DNA from: Georgenia_A wangjunii
Lineage (GTDB): Bacteria; Actinomycetota; Actinomycetes; Actinomycetales; Actinomycetaceae
DNA length: 64,000 nt
Assembly (NCBI RefSeq): GCF_036421915.1
Contig: NZ_JAZGOM010000015.1
Direction: 5' to 3' (one strand)
Below are positions 8,109-16,133 of the stretch, in pieces (within the stretch, counting starts at the first letter, position 1; each line of letters opens with the position of its first letter). A model generated the notes under the pieces. That model was not told the origin of the DNA. It saw only the letters and a program-made list of their open reading frames with translations, and did no database searches. Both the position numbers and the translations under genes were made by a program.

Positions 8109-9188
8109 GTGGGAAACCGGGTTCCTAAAGCAACCGCGAAGCGGGCTCGGCCGCAAGCGACCATCAGCGACGTGGCCGCTGAGGCCGGCGTCGCGCGCGC
8201 CACGGTGTCGAAGTACCTGGCCGACGGCTCGCGAAACTATTACGTCGCGGAGTCGACTCGCGAGCGCATCGCCTCAGCCATCGAGCGACTCGGCTATGAG
8301 CCCAATGCCGTCGCGCGCAGCCTGTCCAACAGCCGGTCCTACACGATCGGCGTCATCGTTCCGAGCATCACGAACCCGTTCTATCCGGGTCTCATCGCCG
8401 GCATCGAAGACGTGGCCGGCGCCGAGGGGTTCACCGTGATCCTGGGCAGCACGGAGGGGAGTCTGGAGCGTGAAGAGCGCATCGTCAGCTCTCTCCGTCA
8501 GCGGCAGGTGGACGGCATCGTGCTGGCCTCGCAACAGGTAGAGGACGGGGTCGTGGAGCGCCTGGTCGAGTCCGGCCTGGACGTCGTCCTCGCGTCCCGC
8601 CCCGCCTCCAGCCTCATGACGGACACGGTCATGGCAGACGACATGGGCGGTACGCGCGCGGCGATGGAGCACCTGCTCGAGCACGGTCACGAGCGCATAG
8701 GGCACATCGCGGGACCGGCCGGCGTCGCCACCTTCCGCAATCGCGCCGAGGCGTTCCGGGCCTCCTGCCACGAACACGGCGCGGGTCGGAACGCGACGCC
8801 GGTCGTCGTCCAGGCTGAGTCCGCCACCGTTGAAGGTGGTGCGCGCGCCGCGGAGGAGCTCCTCGCATCCCCGGGCGTGACCGCTGTCTTCGCCGCCAAC
8901 GACCTGATAGCGATGGGCGTTCTCAGCTACTGCGCCAGCATCGGGCGGCGGGTTCCGGAGGACCTCGCCGTCGTTGGGTTCGACAACGTGTGGGTGTCGC
9001 GGATGCCGGGGATCGACCTGACGACGGTCGACGGAAAGACCCGAGAGGTGGGACGGATGGCCGCAGAGCGCGTGGTGGAGCGAATCCGCGACCGATGGGC
9101 GCCGGTGCAGTCGGCGCCGGAGCCCCAAGCCATCACCCTTTCCACCGAACTCGTCCGCAGACGCACCTGCGGATGCCTGACCGCCTGA
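8109..9188 (+). CDS. LacI-family transcriptional regulator
   Basis: This 359-residue protein has a LacI helix-turn-helix near the N-terminus (ATISDVAAEAGVARATVSKY, about residues 15-34), the hinge region YEPNAVARSLSNSRSYTIGV, and a periplasmic-binding-protein-like effector domain with IVPSITNPFYPGLIAGIEDV, DGIVLAS, GHERIGHIAGP and TAVFAANDLIAMGVL. It probably represses the downstream cluster (9473-13152) and is relieved by its sugar or sugar acid. Two matching half-palindromes, one inside its own 5' end (8112-8125) and one ahead of the TRAP gene (9296-9307), are candidate operators. The C-terminal RRRTCGC is unusual but without known meaning. Confidence 0.9.
   Translation: MGNRVPKATAKRARPQATISDVAAEAGVARATVSKYLADGSRNYYVAESTRERIASAIERLGYEPNAVARSLSNSRSYTIGVIVPSITNPFYPGLIAGIEDVAGAEGFTVILGSTEGSLEREERIVSSLRQRQVDGIVLASQQVEDGVVERLVESGLDVVLASRPASSLMTDTVMADDMGGTRAAMEHLLEHGHERIGHIAGPAGVATFRNRAEAFRASCHEHGAGRNATPVVVQAESATVEGGARAAEELLASPGVTAVFAANDLIAMGVLSYCASIGRRVPEDLAVVGFDNVWVSRMPGIDLTTVDGKTREVGRMAAERVVERIRDRWAPVQSAPEPQAITLSTELVRRRTCGCLTA
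8112..8125. promoter_or_regulatory. Candidate LacI operator O1
   Basis: GGAAACCGGGTTCC is palindromic in six of seven base pairs with a central CG, the usual layout for LacI-family sites. It lies just after the predicted transcription start of the regulator gene, where binding would block its own expression. The core GAAACCGG recurs at 9296-9303. Confidence 0.45.
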
Positions 9189-9295
9189 CCGCCTGACGGC
9201 CTGCCGACAGCTGTAGAGCGGAAGCCGGATCCAAGCCCACCAGTACGCCAACGACGGGAGACGGCATGATCGATGTGGGCCAACGACGGCAGTAG

Positions 9296-9307
9296 GAAAC
9301 CGGTATC
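9296..9307. promoter_or_regulatory. Candidate LacI operator O2
   Basis: GAAACCGGTATC is palindromic in five of six pairs around a central CG and shares GAAACCGG with the site at 8113-8120. It lies in the 284-bp gap between the regulator and the TRAP binding-protein gene. No other structure was recognised in this gap. Confidence 0.45.
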
Positions 9308-9472
9308 ACGTCGGTATGGCCCGCCCGCCCCTGGCGAGCGAGCCTGATGCCCCGGCCGCGGACGGCCTTACGGTTCGCGACTTTGCCGGGGAGCCTGTGC
9401 GGCCTTCCGGGCACGTAGATGTTTCACCCCGCAACAGAGCAAGTTCTAGAAACTCAATGGAGAGGATTTACG

Positions 9473-10501
9473 ATGACTGCGACGAAGACGATCCGCTGGG
9501 CTGGTGCCCTCGGTGTGGCCTCCCTGCTGCTGGCCGCTTGTGGCGGCCCCTCGGACGAGCCGGCGGATGGTGCGAGCGGCACCGGAGACGGCAGGGAGAT
9601 CCCCCTGTCGCTCAACCAGACCGAGGAACACCCCAACTTCCTCGCGCTGAGCGAGTTCGCCGAGAACGTTGCCGAGCGCACCGAGGGGCGAGTGAACATC
9701 CGGGTGTTCCCCAACGCTGTGCTCGGTGAGCAGCAGGAGAGCGTCCAGCTGGTCGGGGACGGGTCCGTCGGGATGGCCAGCATCTCCGCCCCGCAGATGG
9801 TGAACCTCAACGAAGACTTCATGGTGCTCGACATGCCGCTGGTCTTCGACTCGGAGGAGCACCAGATGGCGACTATCAACGACATGGAGATCGTGGGCGA
9901 GCTGTACTCGTCCCTCGCGGACAGTCAGTCGTTGACGGTGCTGGGTGCGTACACGCAGGGCGCGCGCTCGGTGTACAACTCGCGCGGACCGATCGAGACG
10001 CCTGAGGACCTTGCCGGCCTGAAGGTTCGCGTGCAGGAGAGCCCGCTGCACATCGCGATGATCCAAGCGATGGGAGGAACGCCCACACCGATGCCGTTCT
10101 CCGAGGTCTACACCGCTCTGCAGGGTGGCGTGATCGACGCAGCGGAGAACAACGCGCCGTCCTACCTTACGCAGCGGCACTACGAGACCGCGCCGTACTT
10201 CTCCTACACGAACCACCTCATCGGAGCGGACTTCCTCGTCGTCAACTCAGAGCTCCTCGCATCCTTCTCCGAGGAGGACCGGGCGGTTGTCGAGGAGGAG
10301 TTCGCGGCTTCTGTGGAAACCTTCATGTCCATCTGGCAGGAGCAGGTGGCCGCAGCCATCGAGGAGACCACTGCCGCGGGGGCCCAGTACAACGAGGTCG
10401 ACGCGGAGGCCTTCCGGGAGGTTCTGCAGCCCGTCGTGGACGACGCCCTGGAGACCGAGACGCAGCGTGAGCTGTTCGAGGCAATCCGTGACCGAGCCTG
10501 A
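9473..10501 (+). CDS. TRAP transporter solute-binding protein (DctP family), orphan
   Basis: This 342-residue lipoprotein begins MTATKTIRWAGALGVASLLL with the lipobox LLAAC. The mature part matches the DctP family: VRVQESPLHIAMIQAMGGTP, PMPFSEVYTALQGGVIDAAE and ENNAPSYLTQRHYETAPYFS. Proteins of this family hand carboxylated sugars or organic acids to DctQ/DctM membrane subunits; neither subunit is coded in this window, so partners must be elsewhere. A good Shine-Dalgarno (GGAGAGG, 9459-9465) selects the ATG at 9473. It leads a run of four genes with gaps of at most 20 bases, controlled presumably by the LacI protein upstream. Confidence 0.9.
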   Translation: MTATKTIRWAGALGVASLLLAACGGPSDEPADGASGTGDGREIPLSLNQTEEHPNFLALSEFAENVAERTEGRVNIRVFPNAVLGEQQESVQLVGDGSVGMASISAPQMVNLNEDFMVLDMPLVFDSEEHQMATINDMEIVGELYSSLADSQSLTVLGAYTQGARSVYNSRGPIETPEDLAGLKVRVQESPLHIAMIQAMGGTPTPMPFSEVYTALQGGVIDAAENNAPSYLTQRHYETAPYFSYTNHLIGADFLVVNSELLASFSEEDRAVVEEEFAASVETFMSIWQEQVAAAIEETTAAGAQYNEVDAEAFREVLQPVVDDALETETQRELFEAIRDRA

Positions 10502-10513
10502 CCACGGACGGCG

Positions 10514-11632
10514 GTGCCGCCCGTGGCTGCAGTGAGGCGAGACATCGACGAGCAGGCCCGGCGCCTGTCAGAGACGGCGGCAGCGGCCGGGCTGGACCGG
10601 TTGCTGCTGGCGGACCCGCTGTCGTTGTCCTGGCTCCTCGGGGTGCGCTCGAGCGTCCGCATGGGCTCGGACAAGCCGTGCTTTGCCGTCCACCTCGACG
10701 CCCGGTCGGGCGGCCTACCCGCGGTGCATGTCGTCACCCCCCGCAACGAGGCGGCGCGCCTGGTCGAGGTCGAGCTCGCCGAGGTGGCCTACTCCGGGGA
10801 GATGGGTGTCCTCACGCACGAGTGGAACGAGGGTCCGTGGTCGGTGATCGACACTGACGGCCGGCTCGGGTCCGACATGCCGGCTGCCGGGGTGCGGAGC
10901 ATCGCGGAGGACATTGCTCGTGTCCGCCGAGCGCTCGTCGCGCCTCAGAAGCTGGAGCTCGCCGCCGTCACCGCGCGCGTGACGCGGATCGTGGAGGCGA
11001 CGGCGAGGCGCGCCAGAGTCGGCATGACGGAGAGGGTTCTCGCTGCGGAGACCGTCGAGGCCCTGGTCCGTGACGGGCTGGAACCGCTCGTCGTGCTGGT
11101 GGGGTCGGGTACCGACCTGGACCGCTTCAAGCATCCGCTGCCCCGCGACGTGCCCATCGGCGGCCGGTTCATGGTCTCGGTCGGTGCACGGGGGGCGGGT
11201 GTGGTCACCAGCGTGACCCGCTACGGCACCTTCGACGGGTTGACTGCGCGGGAGGCGGACGAGTATCGGCGTCTCCAAGAGGTTGAGGCCGTCCTCCTGC
11301 GCAGCAGCACGCCCGGTGCCCGACTCGGCGCGGCCCTCGACGCGGGGAAGGCGGCGTACCGCACGCACGGCTTCCCCGCCGAGACCTGGCGCGAGCACCA
11401 CCAGGGCGGGATCGCCGGCTTCGCACCGCGAGAAGTCATCGCTGGCGGCACTGACGACCCCGTGCTCCAGGAGGACATGGTCGTGGCATGGAATCCCTCA
11501 GCTTCCGGATGGAAGGTCGAGGACGTCGCACTGGTGTCAGCCTCCGGTGCCCACCCCCTAGGCCAGCCCGGCGAAGGCTGGCCCGCGCATGACGTCGGAG
11601 GCGTGACCCGCCCCGGCGTCCTCGAGATCTGA
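10514..11632 (+). CDS. M24-fold protein (aminopeptidase P/creatinase-like) lacking most metal ligands
   Basis: This 372-residue protein has the two-domain layout of M24 enzymes: an N-terminal creatinase-like domain (GLDRLLLADPLSLSWLLGVR) and a pita-bread C-terminal domain from about residue 150. True M24 peptidases use five ligands, D, D, H, E and E. Here the histidine region (EHHQGGIAGF) and the last glutamate (WKVEDVALVS) are recognisable, but the aspartate pair region reads FMVSVGARGAGVVTSVTRY without aspartates, and the EPG motif reads WNPSASG. It is therefore unlikely to be an ordinary dimetal peptidase. GTG 10514 lies 12 bases after the TRAP stop. Its place in the sugar-acid operon suggests a non-peptidase role; the substrate is unknown. 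Confidence 0.7.
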   Translation: MPPVAAVRRDIDEQARRLSETAAAAGLDRLLLADPLSLSWLLGVRSSVRMGSDKPCFAVHLDARSGGLPAVHVVTPRNEAARLVEVELAEVAYSGEMGVLTHEWNEGPWSVIDTDGRLGSDMPAAGVRSIAEDIARVRRALVAPQKLELAAVTARVTRIVEATARRARVGMTERVLAAETVEALVRDGLEPLVVLVGSGTDLDRFKHPLPRDVPIGGRFMVSVGARGAGVVTSVTRYGTFDGLTAREADEYRRLQEVEAVLLRSSTPGARLGAALDAGKAAYRTHGFPAETWREHHQGGIAGFAPREVIAGGTDDPVLQEDMVVAWNPSASGWKVEDVALVSASGAHPLGQPGEGWPAHDVGGVTRPGVLEI

Positions 11633-11651
11633 ACCGACGAAAGGCATTGTG

Positions 11652-12419
11652 ATGAAGAGCGTGCACCTGCTACCCGATCAGCTCGCCACCCGGCGCAGCC
11701 CGGCCGAGATAGGACAGGAGCTCACCTCGGTCCAGCGGCTGGAGGTACGAGACAGGACGGCGGTCACCACGCAGGACGAGGAGCTCGTCGTCGTCGTCAT
11801 CCAGGGCGACCTCAGCTGGCACCACGAGGGCGACCAGGGCGACGCTACTTATCGCGACATGATCTACGTGCCCGCCCGCAGCGAGGTATCTCTGACCTCG
11901 GCCGACGGGGCGACCGTCATGTGCTTCTGGGTGCCCTGCGACCGGGACACCGCCTTCGTCCACATCCCTTTCGCGGAGGTTGACGCAGACTCCGGCCGTC
12001 ACCACACCTACGGTGATCCGGCGATCAGCAGCCAGCGGGACGTGTGGGACTTCATCGATGGAGATTTCGACTCCCAGCGCGTGCTCTGCGGGCAGTCGGT
12101 CGGGGAGCCAGGCGGGTGGACGGCGTGGCCGCCGCACGAGCACGGCGCCAAGCGTGAGGAAACCTACGTCTACTTCGGTCTCCACGGGTCGTTCGGCGTC
12201 CAGCTCGTCTACGAGGGAGGGGAAGGCATGGATGACCCGATGAGCGTCTCCCTCGTTCGGGAGGGGCATCTCGTCTCGGTGCCCGGGGGCTACCACCCCA
12301 GCGTCGGCAGCCCTGCCGGAGGCATTTCCTACATCTACTTCATGGCCTCTCGGCAGAAGGAGGATCGCAACTTCATGGACCTGACGATCCAGCCCGAGTA
12401 CGGCGAGACGTTCGACTGA
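11652..12419 (+). CDS. IolB/KduI-family cupin isomerase (5-deoxy-glucuronate isomerase-like)
   Basis: The 255-residue product has the double-cupin features of 5-deoxy-glucuronate isomerase: QRVLCGQSVGEPGGWTAWPP, the metal-binding PPHEHGAKREETYVYF (HxH plus E) and GGYHPSVGSPAGGISYIYFM with the last histidine. IolB acts in myo-inositol breakdown; KduI relatives isomerise hexuronate-derived keto sugars. No other inositol genes are present here, so a related sugar acid is possible. The ATG at 11652 is preceded by GAAAGG; a GTG directly before it (11649) is an alternative start. Third gene of the LacI-type cluster. Confidence 0.85.
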   Translation: MKSVHLLPDQLATRRSPAEIGQELTSVQRLEVRDRTAVTTQDEELVVVVIQGDLSWHHEGDQGDATYRDMIYVPARSEVSLTSADGATVMCFWVPCDRDTAFVHIPFAEVDADSGRHHTYGDPAISSQRDVWDFIDGDFDSQRVLCGQSVGEPGGWTAWPPHEHGAKREETYVYFGLHGSFGVQLVYEGGEGMDDPMSVSLVREGHLVSVPGGYHPSVGSPAGGISYIYFMASRQKEDRNFMDLTIQPEYGETFD

Positions 12420-12435
12420 CTGACAGGGCAGACCA

Positions 12436-13152
12436 TTGATCAACGCACCTTCGCTGGCCAACTCAAACCTCCTTGACCTCGGGGAAGACCTCGACGCACT
12501 CGTGCGTGGGGGGTGCCGCACGGTCCATGTCGATGTCATGGACGGGCACTACGTACCGAACCTGTGCTTCCCCGTCTCCGCCGTCGCCGCGATCAAGGAC
12601 AGATATCCGGACCTGGTCGTCGACGCTCACCTCATGGTGGACACCGTCGAGGACTACATCGAGCCGCTGCGCGTCGCGGGCTGCGACGCGATGAGCTTCC
12701 CCATCGACGCCACGCGGTTCGTCCGCAGGACGCTGTCCACGATCCAGGCCGCGGGCATGCGCGCCGGGGTAGCGATCAACCCGTCGCAGGACGTCGCCGT
12801 CGTCGAGCCGGTGCTGCGCTACGCCGACTACGTCGTCCTCATGTCCGTCGAACCGGGCTTTGCGGGCCAGACGTTCCTCGACGGGTCACTCGACCGACTC
12901 GACACGCTCGTCAGCCTCCGTGAAGCGACGGGGTCCTCCGCCCTCATCCAGATCGACGGCGGCGTCACCTATGACGTGGCGGAGGAGGGCGCGCGGCGCG
13001 GAGCCGAGATCTTCGTCACCGGAGTCTTCACCGTCTACGACCCCGAGCTCGGCCGTGAGCGTGGGATGGCGGAGTTTGACTCCAGGATGGCTCGTGCCGG
13101 CTATCCCGCCAGTTCGGAGCACCTCGCGGCGTTGCGTCGGACGACGGACTAG
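12436..13152 (+). CDS. Ribulose-phosphate 3-epimerase family protein
   Basis: This 238-residue TIM-barrel protein shows the epimerase landmarks in order: INAPSLANSNLLDLGEDLDA, VHVDVMDGHYVPN with the metal/acid aspartate, VDAHLMVDTVEDYI, VLMSVEPGFAGQTFL and ALIQIDGGVTYD with the second catalytic aspartate. It could be a pentose-phosphate epimerase or act on allulose-type 6-phosphates. The operon position makes a dedicated catabolic epimerase more likely than the housekeeping enzyme. Translation seems to begin at TTG 12436, as no ATG or GTG fits the conserved N-terminus; this start is weakly supported. Last gene of the cluster, followed by a strong hairpin. Confidence 0.85.
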   Translation: MINAPSLANSNLLDLGEDLDALVRGGCRTVHVDVMDGHYVPNLCFPVSAVAAIKDRYPDLVVDAHLMVDTVEDYIEPLRVAGCDAMSFPIDATRFVRRTLSTIQAAGMRAGVAINPSQDVAVVEPVLRYADYVVLMSVEPGFAGQTFLDGSLDRLDTLVSLREATGSSALIQIDGGVTYDVAEEGARRGAEIFVTGVFTVYDPELGRERGMAEFDSRMARAGYPASSEHLAALRRTTD

Positions 13153-13211
13153 CGTCGCGCACCTCCGCCCGCTGCGGCGACGGTCAGACGCGCGGTCGGG
13201 ACGCTGTACGT

Positions 13212-13245
13212 CGACGGCGGCGCACCCTCAGGTGCGCCGCCGTCG
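13212..13245. terminator. Bidirectional terminator
   Basis: A perfect 15-bp stem (CGACGGCGGCGCACC and its complement) closes a four-base loop CTCA. It sits between the convergent epimerase gene (ends 13152) and XRE gene (ends 13286) and can serve both strands. No T-run follows, as is common in high-GC actinobacteria. Confidence 0.7.
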
Positions 13246-13285
13246 GCACTCTCGCGGGAGGCATCGCTACCGGCAGCCGGCCCGG

Positions 13286-13900
13286 TTACTCCGCGCGCTT
13301 GGGGCGGGCGCGGACGTGCGCCTGCTGCCCCTGGGGGCCGAAGAGCGCGAGGAACTCGACCGGCTCGGTGTCGGCGTGGCCGATCCAGTGCGGCAGGCGG
13401 GTGTTGAACTCGACGGCCTCGCCGGCGTCGAGGACGAGCTCGCGGTCGCCGAGCACCATCCGCAGCCGCCCGCTGAGGACGTAGAGCCACTCGTACCCCT
13501 CGTGCGAGCGCGGCGACGGCTCGGGCGGGGAGTCGGTGGCGTGGAGGATGTACTTGTACGCACGCAGGCCGCCCCCGGCGCGCTCCGTGAGCGGGATGAC
13601 GGTGCGGTCGCCGTGGCGCTCGGGGCGCAGGTGCACGCGCGGGTCTCCCGTGGGCGGGGCGTCGACGAGCTCGTCGATCGGCACGGCGTACGTGCGGGCG
13701 AGGGGGAGCAGCAGCTCGAGCGTGGGGCGCCGCCCGCCCGACTCCAGGCGCGACAGGGTGCTCACCGAGATGCCCGTCGCCGTGGAGAGCTCGGACAGCG
13801 TGAGCTCGCGGTCGGTCCGCAGGGCGCGCAGCCGCGGGCCGACGCCCGCGAGCATGGCGTCCGCATCACTTCCGGCGGATGCGCTCTCGTCGTCGGTCAT
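13286..13900 (-). CDS. XRE-family regulator with C-terminal cupin domain
   Basis: The 204-residue protein has an XRE helix-turn-helix at about residues 20-75 (LRALRTDRELTLSELSTATG, ISVSTLSRLESGGRRPTLEL) and a cupin-2 domain in the second half (HEGYEWLYVLSGRLRMVLGD, VEFNTRLPHWIGHADTEPVE). Such proteins are small-molecule-sensing repressors. It diverges from the FAD oxidoreductase gene at 14015, and a perfect 17-bp palindrome lies just upstream of its start. That geometry points to control of itself and the oxidoreductase. GGAG precedes the ATG at 13900. Confidence 0.9.
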   Translation of the reverse strand: MTDDESASAGSDADAMLAGVGPRLRALRTDRELTLSELSTATGISVSTLSRLESGGRRPTLELLLPLARTYAVPIDELVDAPPTGDPRVHLRPERHGDRTVIPLTERAGGGLRAYKYILHATDSPPEPSPRSHEGYEWLYVLSGRLRMVLGDRELVLDAGEAVEFNTRLPHWIGHADTEPVEFLALFGPQGQQAHVRARPKRAE

Positions 13901-13909
13901 GGCTCCTAG

Positions 13910-13926
13910 TTTGCCATAGTGGCAAA
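13910..13926. promoter_or_regulatory. Palindromic operator for the XRE-cupin regulator
   Basis: TTTGCCATAGTGGCAAA is a perfect inverted repeat with 7-bp arms and a 3-bp centre. It lies 10 bases upstream of the regulator start and 88 bases upstream of the divergent oxidoreductase. Its position and symmetry fit a dimeric HTH repressor. Confidence 0.7.
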
Positions 13927-14014
13927 GGCGGTTGCTGCTGCGGCTCGTCCCGGCGCACACTCGGGGCAGCCGGGCGCGGTGCCCGGCGGCAGGGTGAGGC
14001 AGAGGAGACGGGCG

Positions 14015-15052
14015 ATGAGCGGAGCGCACGCACTGGACGGAAGCAGGACCTACGACGTCGTCGTCATCGGCGGGGGTGCCGCCGGGCTGAGCGGGGCGCT
14101 CACCCTCGCGCGGGCCCGGCGCTCCGTCCTCGTCATCGACTCCGGCGAGGCGCGCAACGCGCCGTCGGCCGGGGTGCACAACTACCTCGGGCGTGAGGGC
14201 ACGCCGCCCGGCGAGCTCTACGGCATCGGCCGCGAGGAGGTCGCGCGCTACGGCGGGCGCATCGTCCCCGGGGCCGTCACGGCGGCGACGCGCGACGACG
14301 ACGGGCTGTTCGCCGTCACCACCGCCGACGGCGGGTCCGTCCGCGCGCGCCGGCTGCTCGTGACGACCGGCGTCGTCGACGAGCTCCCGGACGTGGCCGG
14401 GCTGGCCGAGCTCTGGGGCCGCAGCGTGCTCCACTGCCCGTACTGCCACGGGTGGGAGGTACGCGACCGCGCCGTCGGGATCGTCGCGACGGACATCGGC
14501 ATGGCCATGCACCAGGCGCTGCTGTGGCGGCAGTGGACCGACGACCTCGTCCTCTTCCAGCACACCGCGCAGGAGCCGACGGCGGAGCAGCGGGCCCAGC
14601 TCGACGCGCGCGGGATCCGGCTCGTCGTCGGTGAGGTCGCGGGGGTCGAGGCGGCCGACGGCGCCGGCGTCATCGACGGCGACGAGGCCGACGGCGGGCG
14701 GCACCTCACGGGGGTGCGCCTCGCGAGCGGCGAGGTGGTCGAGCGGCACGCCGTCGCCATCGCGACGACGCTCCACGCCCGCGCCGACTTCCTTGGCACG
14801 CTCGGGCTCGAGCCCACCGAGCTGCGCTTCGGCGACGTCGTCATCGGCGAGGCCGTGCCGGCGCTCAACCCGATGGGCGCGACGGCGGTGCCCGGCGTCT
14901 ACGTCGCCGGGAACGTCTCGAACCCCATGGCGCAGGTCATCGTCTCCGCGGCCGCCGGGATGATGGCGGGGGCGGTCATCAACGGCGAGCTCACCACCGT
15001 AGACACCGAGCGCGCCGTCGCGACTCGCGCGGCAGGCGCCGTCGTCCGCTGA
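14015..15052 (+). CDS. NAD(P)/FAD-dependent oxidoreductase, thioredoxin-reductase-like
   Basis: This 345-residue flavoprotein has an FAD-binding GGGAAGLSGALTLARARRSV near the N-terminus, a redox-type CPYCHGWEV near residue 150, and the C-terminal FAD motif VPGVYVAGNVSNPMAQVIVS. The CPYC pair is where thioredoxin reductases carry CxxC. Thioredoxin reductase itself is usually shorter in its linker; this version has an insert around VEAADGAGVIDGDEADGG. Proteins of this subgroup sit beside XRE-cupin or MarR regulators and their partners are mostly unknown. A strong Shine-Dalgarno (AGAGGAGA, about 14001-14008) supports ATG 14015. Confidence 0.85.
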   Translation: MSGAHALDGSRTYDVVVIGGGAAGLSGALTLARARRSVLVIDSGEARNAPSAGVHNYLGREGTPPGELYGIGREEVARYGGRIVPGAVTAATRDDDGLFAVTTADGGSVRARRLLVTTGVVDELPDVAGLAELWGRSVLHCPYCHGWEVRDRAVGIVATDIGMAMHQALLWRQWTDDLVLFQHTAQEPTAEQRAQLDARGIRLVVGEVAGVEAADGAGVIDGDEADGGRHLTGVRLASGEVVERHAVAIATTLHARADFLGTLGLEPTELRFGDVVIGEAVPALNPMGATAVPGVYVAGNVSNPMAQVIVSAAAGMMAGAVINGELTTVDTERAVATRAAGAVVR

Positions 15053-15062
15053 GCGCCGCTGC

Positions 15063-15797
15063 CTAGACCCGGCTCGCGTCGTCGGAGCCGCCGCACGCGC
15101 ACGCGCACCCGGCGTCGTCGGCGCCAGCGGCGTCAGTGCTCGACGCGAGCAGGGCGACCGGGGAAGCGCAGCAGTCGTCGCCGCGCCAGGCCTCCAAGCC
15201 TTCCTTGACCGCGACGGCGGCGATGATGAGCGCCGCGAGCGGGTCGGCCCAGGTCCATCCGAGGGTGGAGTTGAGGACCAGGCCGACGAGGAGCACGGCG
15301 GAGAGGTAGGTGCACAGGAGCGTCTGCTTGGAGTCCGCCACGGCGGAGGCGGAGCCGAGCTCGCGGCCGGTGCGCCGCTCGAACCACGACAGGAACGGCA
15401 TGACCGCGAGGCTCACCGCGGCGAGCGCGATCCCGACGGTGGAGTGCTCGGGCGCGGCGTCGGTGAGGAGCGACCGGACGGCGTCGAAGCTGACGAAGAC
15501 GGCCAGGCCGAAGAAGGAGACGGCGATGAGTCGCATCGCCGTGCGCTCGCGCCGCTCGGGATCCGCTGCCGAGAACTGCCACGCCACCGCGGCGGCGGAG
15601 AGCACCTCGACGAGGGAGTCGAGTCCGAACCCGACGAGCGCCGCTGACGAGGCGATCCGGCCGGCCGTGATGGCGACGACGGCCTCGACGACGTTGTAGG
15701 TGATCGTCGCGGCGACGATCCACCGGATGCGGCGCGCGAGGACGGCGCGGCGGGCGCTGGTCAGCACGCCGGAACCGGGGGTGGTGGAGAGGCTCAT
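15063..15797 (-). CDS. Cation diffusion facilitator-like metal exporter
   Basis: The 244-residue membrane protein has about six hydrophobic segments, with the transport-site style sequence GFGLDSLVEVLSAAAVAWQF and, later, ADSKQTLLCTYLSAVLLVGL and WTWADPLAALIIAAVAVKEG, characteristic of CDF family members. The tail is rich in cysteine (GDDCCAS... GCACACGGS) and may bind soft metals such as Cd, Pb or Zn. Its ATG overlaps the stop of the upstream CmtR-like repressor (ATGA), so the two genes are translationally coupled. Confidence 0.85.
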   Translation of the reverse strand: MSLSTTPGSGVLTSARRAVLARRIRWIVAATITYNVVEAVVAITAGRIASSAALVGFGLDSLVEVLSAAAVAWQFSAADPERRERTAMRLIAVSFFGLAVFVSFDAVRSLLTDAAPEHSTVGIALAAVSLAVMPFLSWFERRTGRELGSASAVADSKQTLLCTYLSAVLLVGLVLNSTLGWTWADPLAALIIAAVAVKEGLEAWRGDDCCASPVALLASSTDAAGADDAGCACACGGSDDASRV

Positions 15798-16126
15798 GAG
15801 CAGGCGCACCCCTCCGGGCCGCAGCACGCCGCGTCGACGGCGACGGCGAGGTCGAGGAGGCCGTCCAGCGCCGGCGCGAGCGCGTCCCCGGCGAGGCGGT
15901 ACCAGGTGCGGCGGCCGTCCGGGACGGAGTCGACGAGGCCGCACCCGCGCAGGCAGGCGAGCTGGTTCGACATCACCTGCCGGGACACGCCGAGCGCCTC
16001 CGCGAGGTCCGACGGGCACGCCGGCGCCGCGCGCAGCTCGAGCAGGATGCGGGTCCGCGTCTGGTCCGACAGGGCGTACCCGAGCCGCGCGAGCGCGGTG
16101 GCGTGGGCGAGGGTGACCGTGCTCAT
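15794..16126 (-). CDS. CmtR-like ArsR-family metal-sensing repressor
   Basis: This 110-residue winged-helix repressor closely follows the mycobacterial CmtR layout. The recognition-helix stretch QLACLRGCGLVDSVPDGRRT carries two cysteines, matching the Cd/Pb-binding Cys57 and Cys61 of CmtR, and the cysteine-rich end (DAACCGPEGCACS) can supply the third ligand. Metal binding would release DNA and switch on the coupled exporter gene. The start ATG 16126 is chosen for the conserved LARLGYALSDQTRTRILLEL region following at normal distance. A -10-like TACTGT ends six bases before the ATG, so the mRNA is probably leaderless. Confidence 0.9.
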   Translation of the reverse strand: MSTVTLAHATALARLGYALSDQTRTRILLELRAAPACPSDLAEALGVSRQVMSNQLACLRGCGLVDSVPDGRRTWYRLAGDALAPALDGLLDLAVAVDAACCGPEGCACS

Positions 16127-16133
16127 GCCACGA

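Noticed and set aside
9316..9472. Plus-strand ORF ahead of the TRAP binding protein
   Set aside because: It runs into the TRAP gene in another frame and resembles no protein; the stretch contains promoter-like sequence and the candidate operator instead.
13901..14776. Long minus-strand extension of the XRE-cupin gene opposite the oxidoreductase
   Set aside because: This is the antisense of a well-supported FAD enzyme and has the composition of a high-GC shadow frame.
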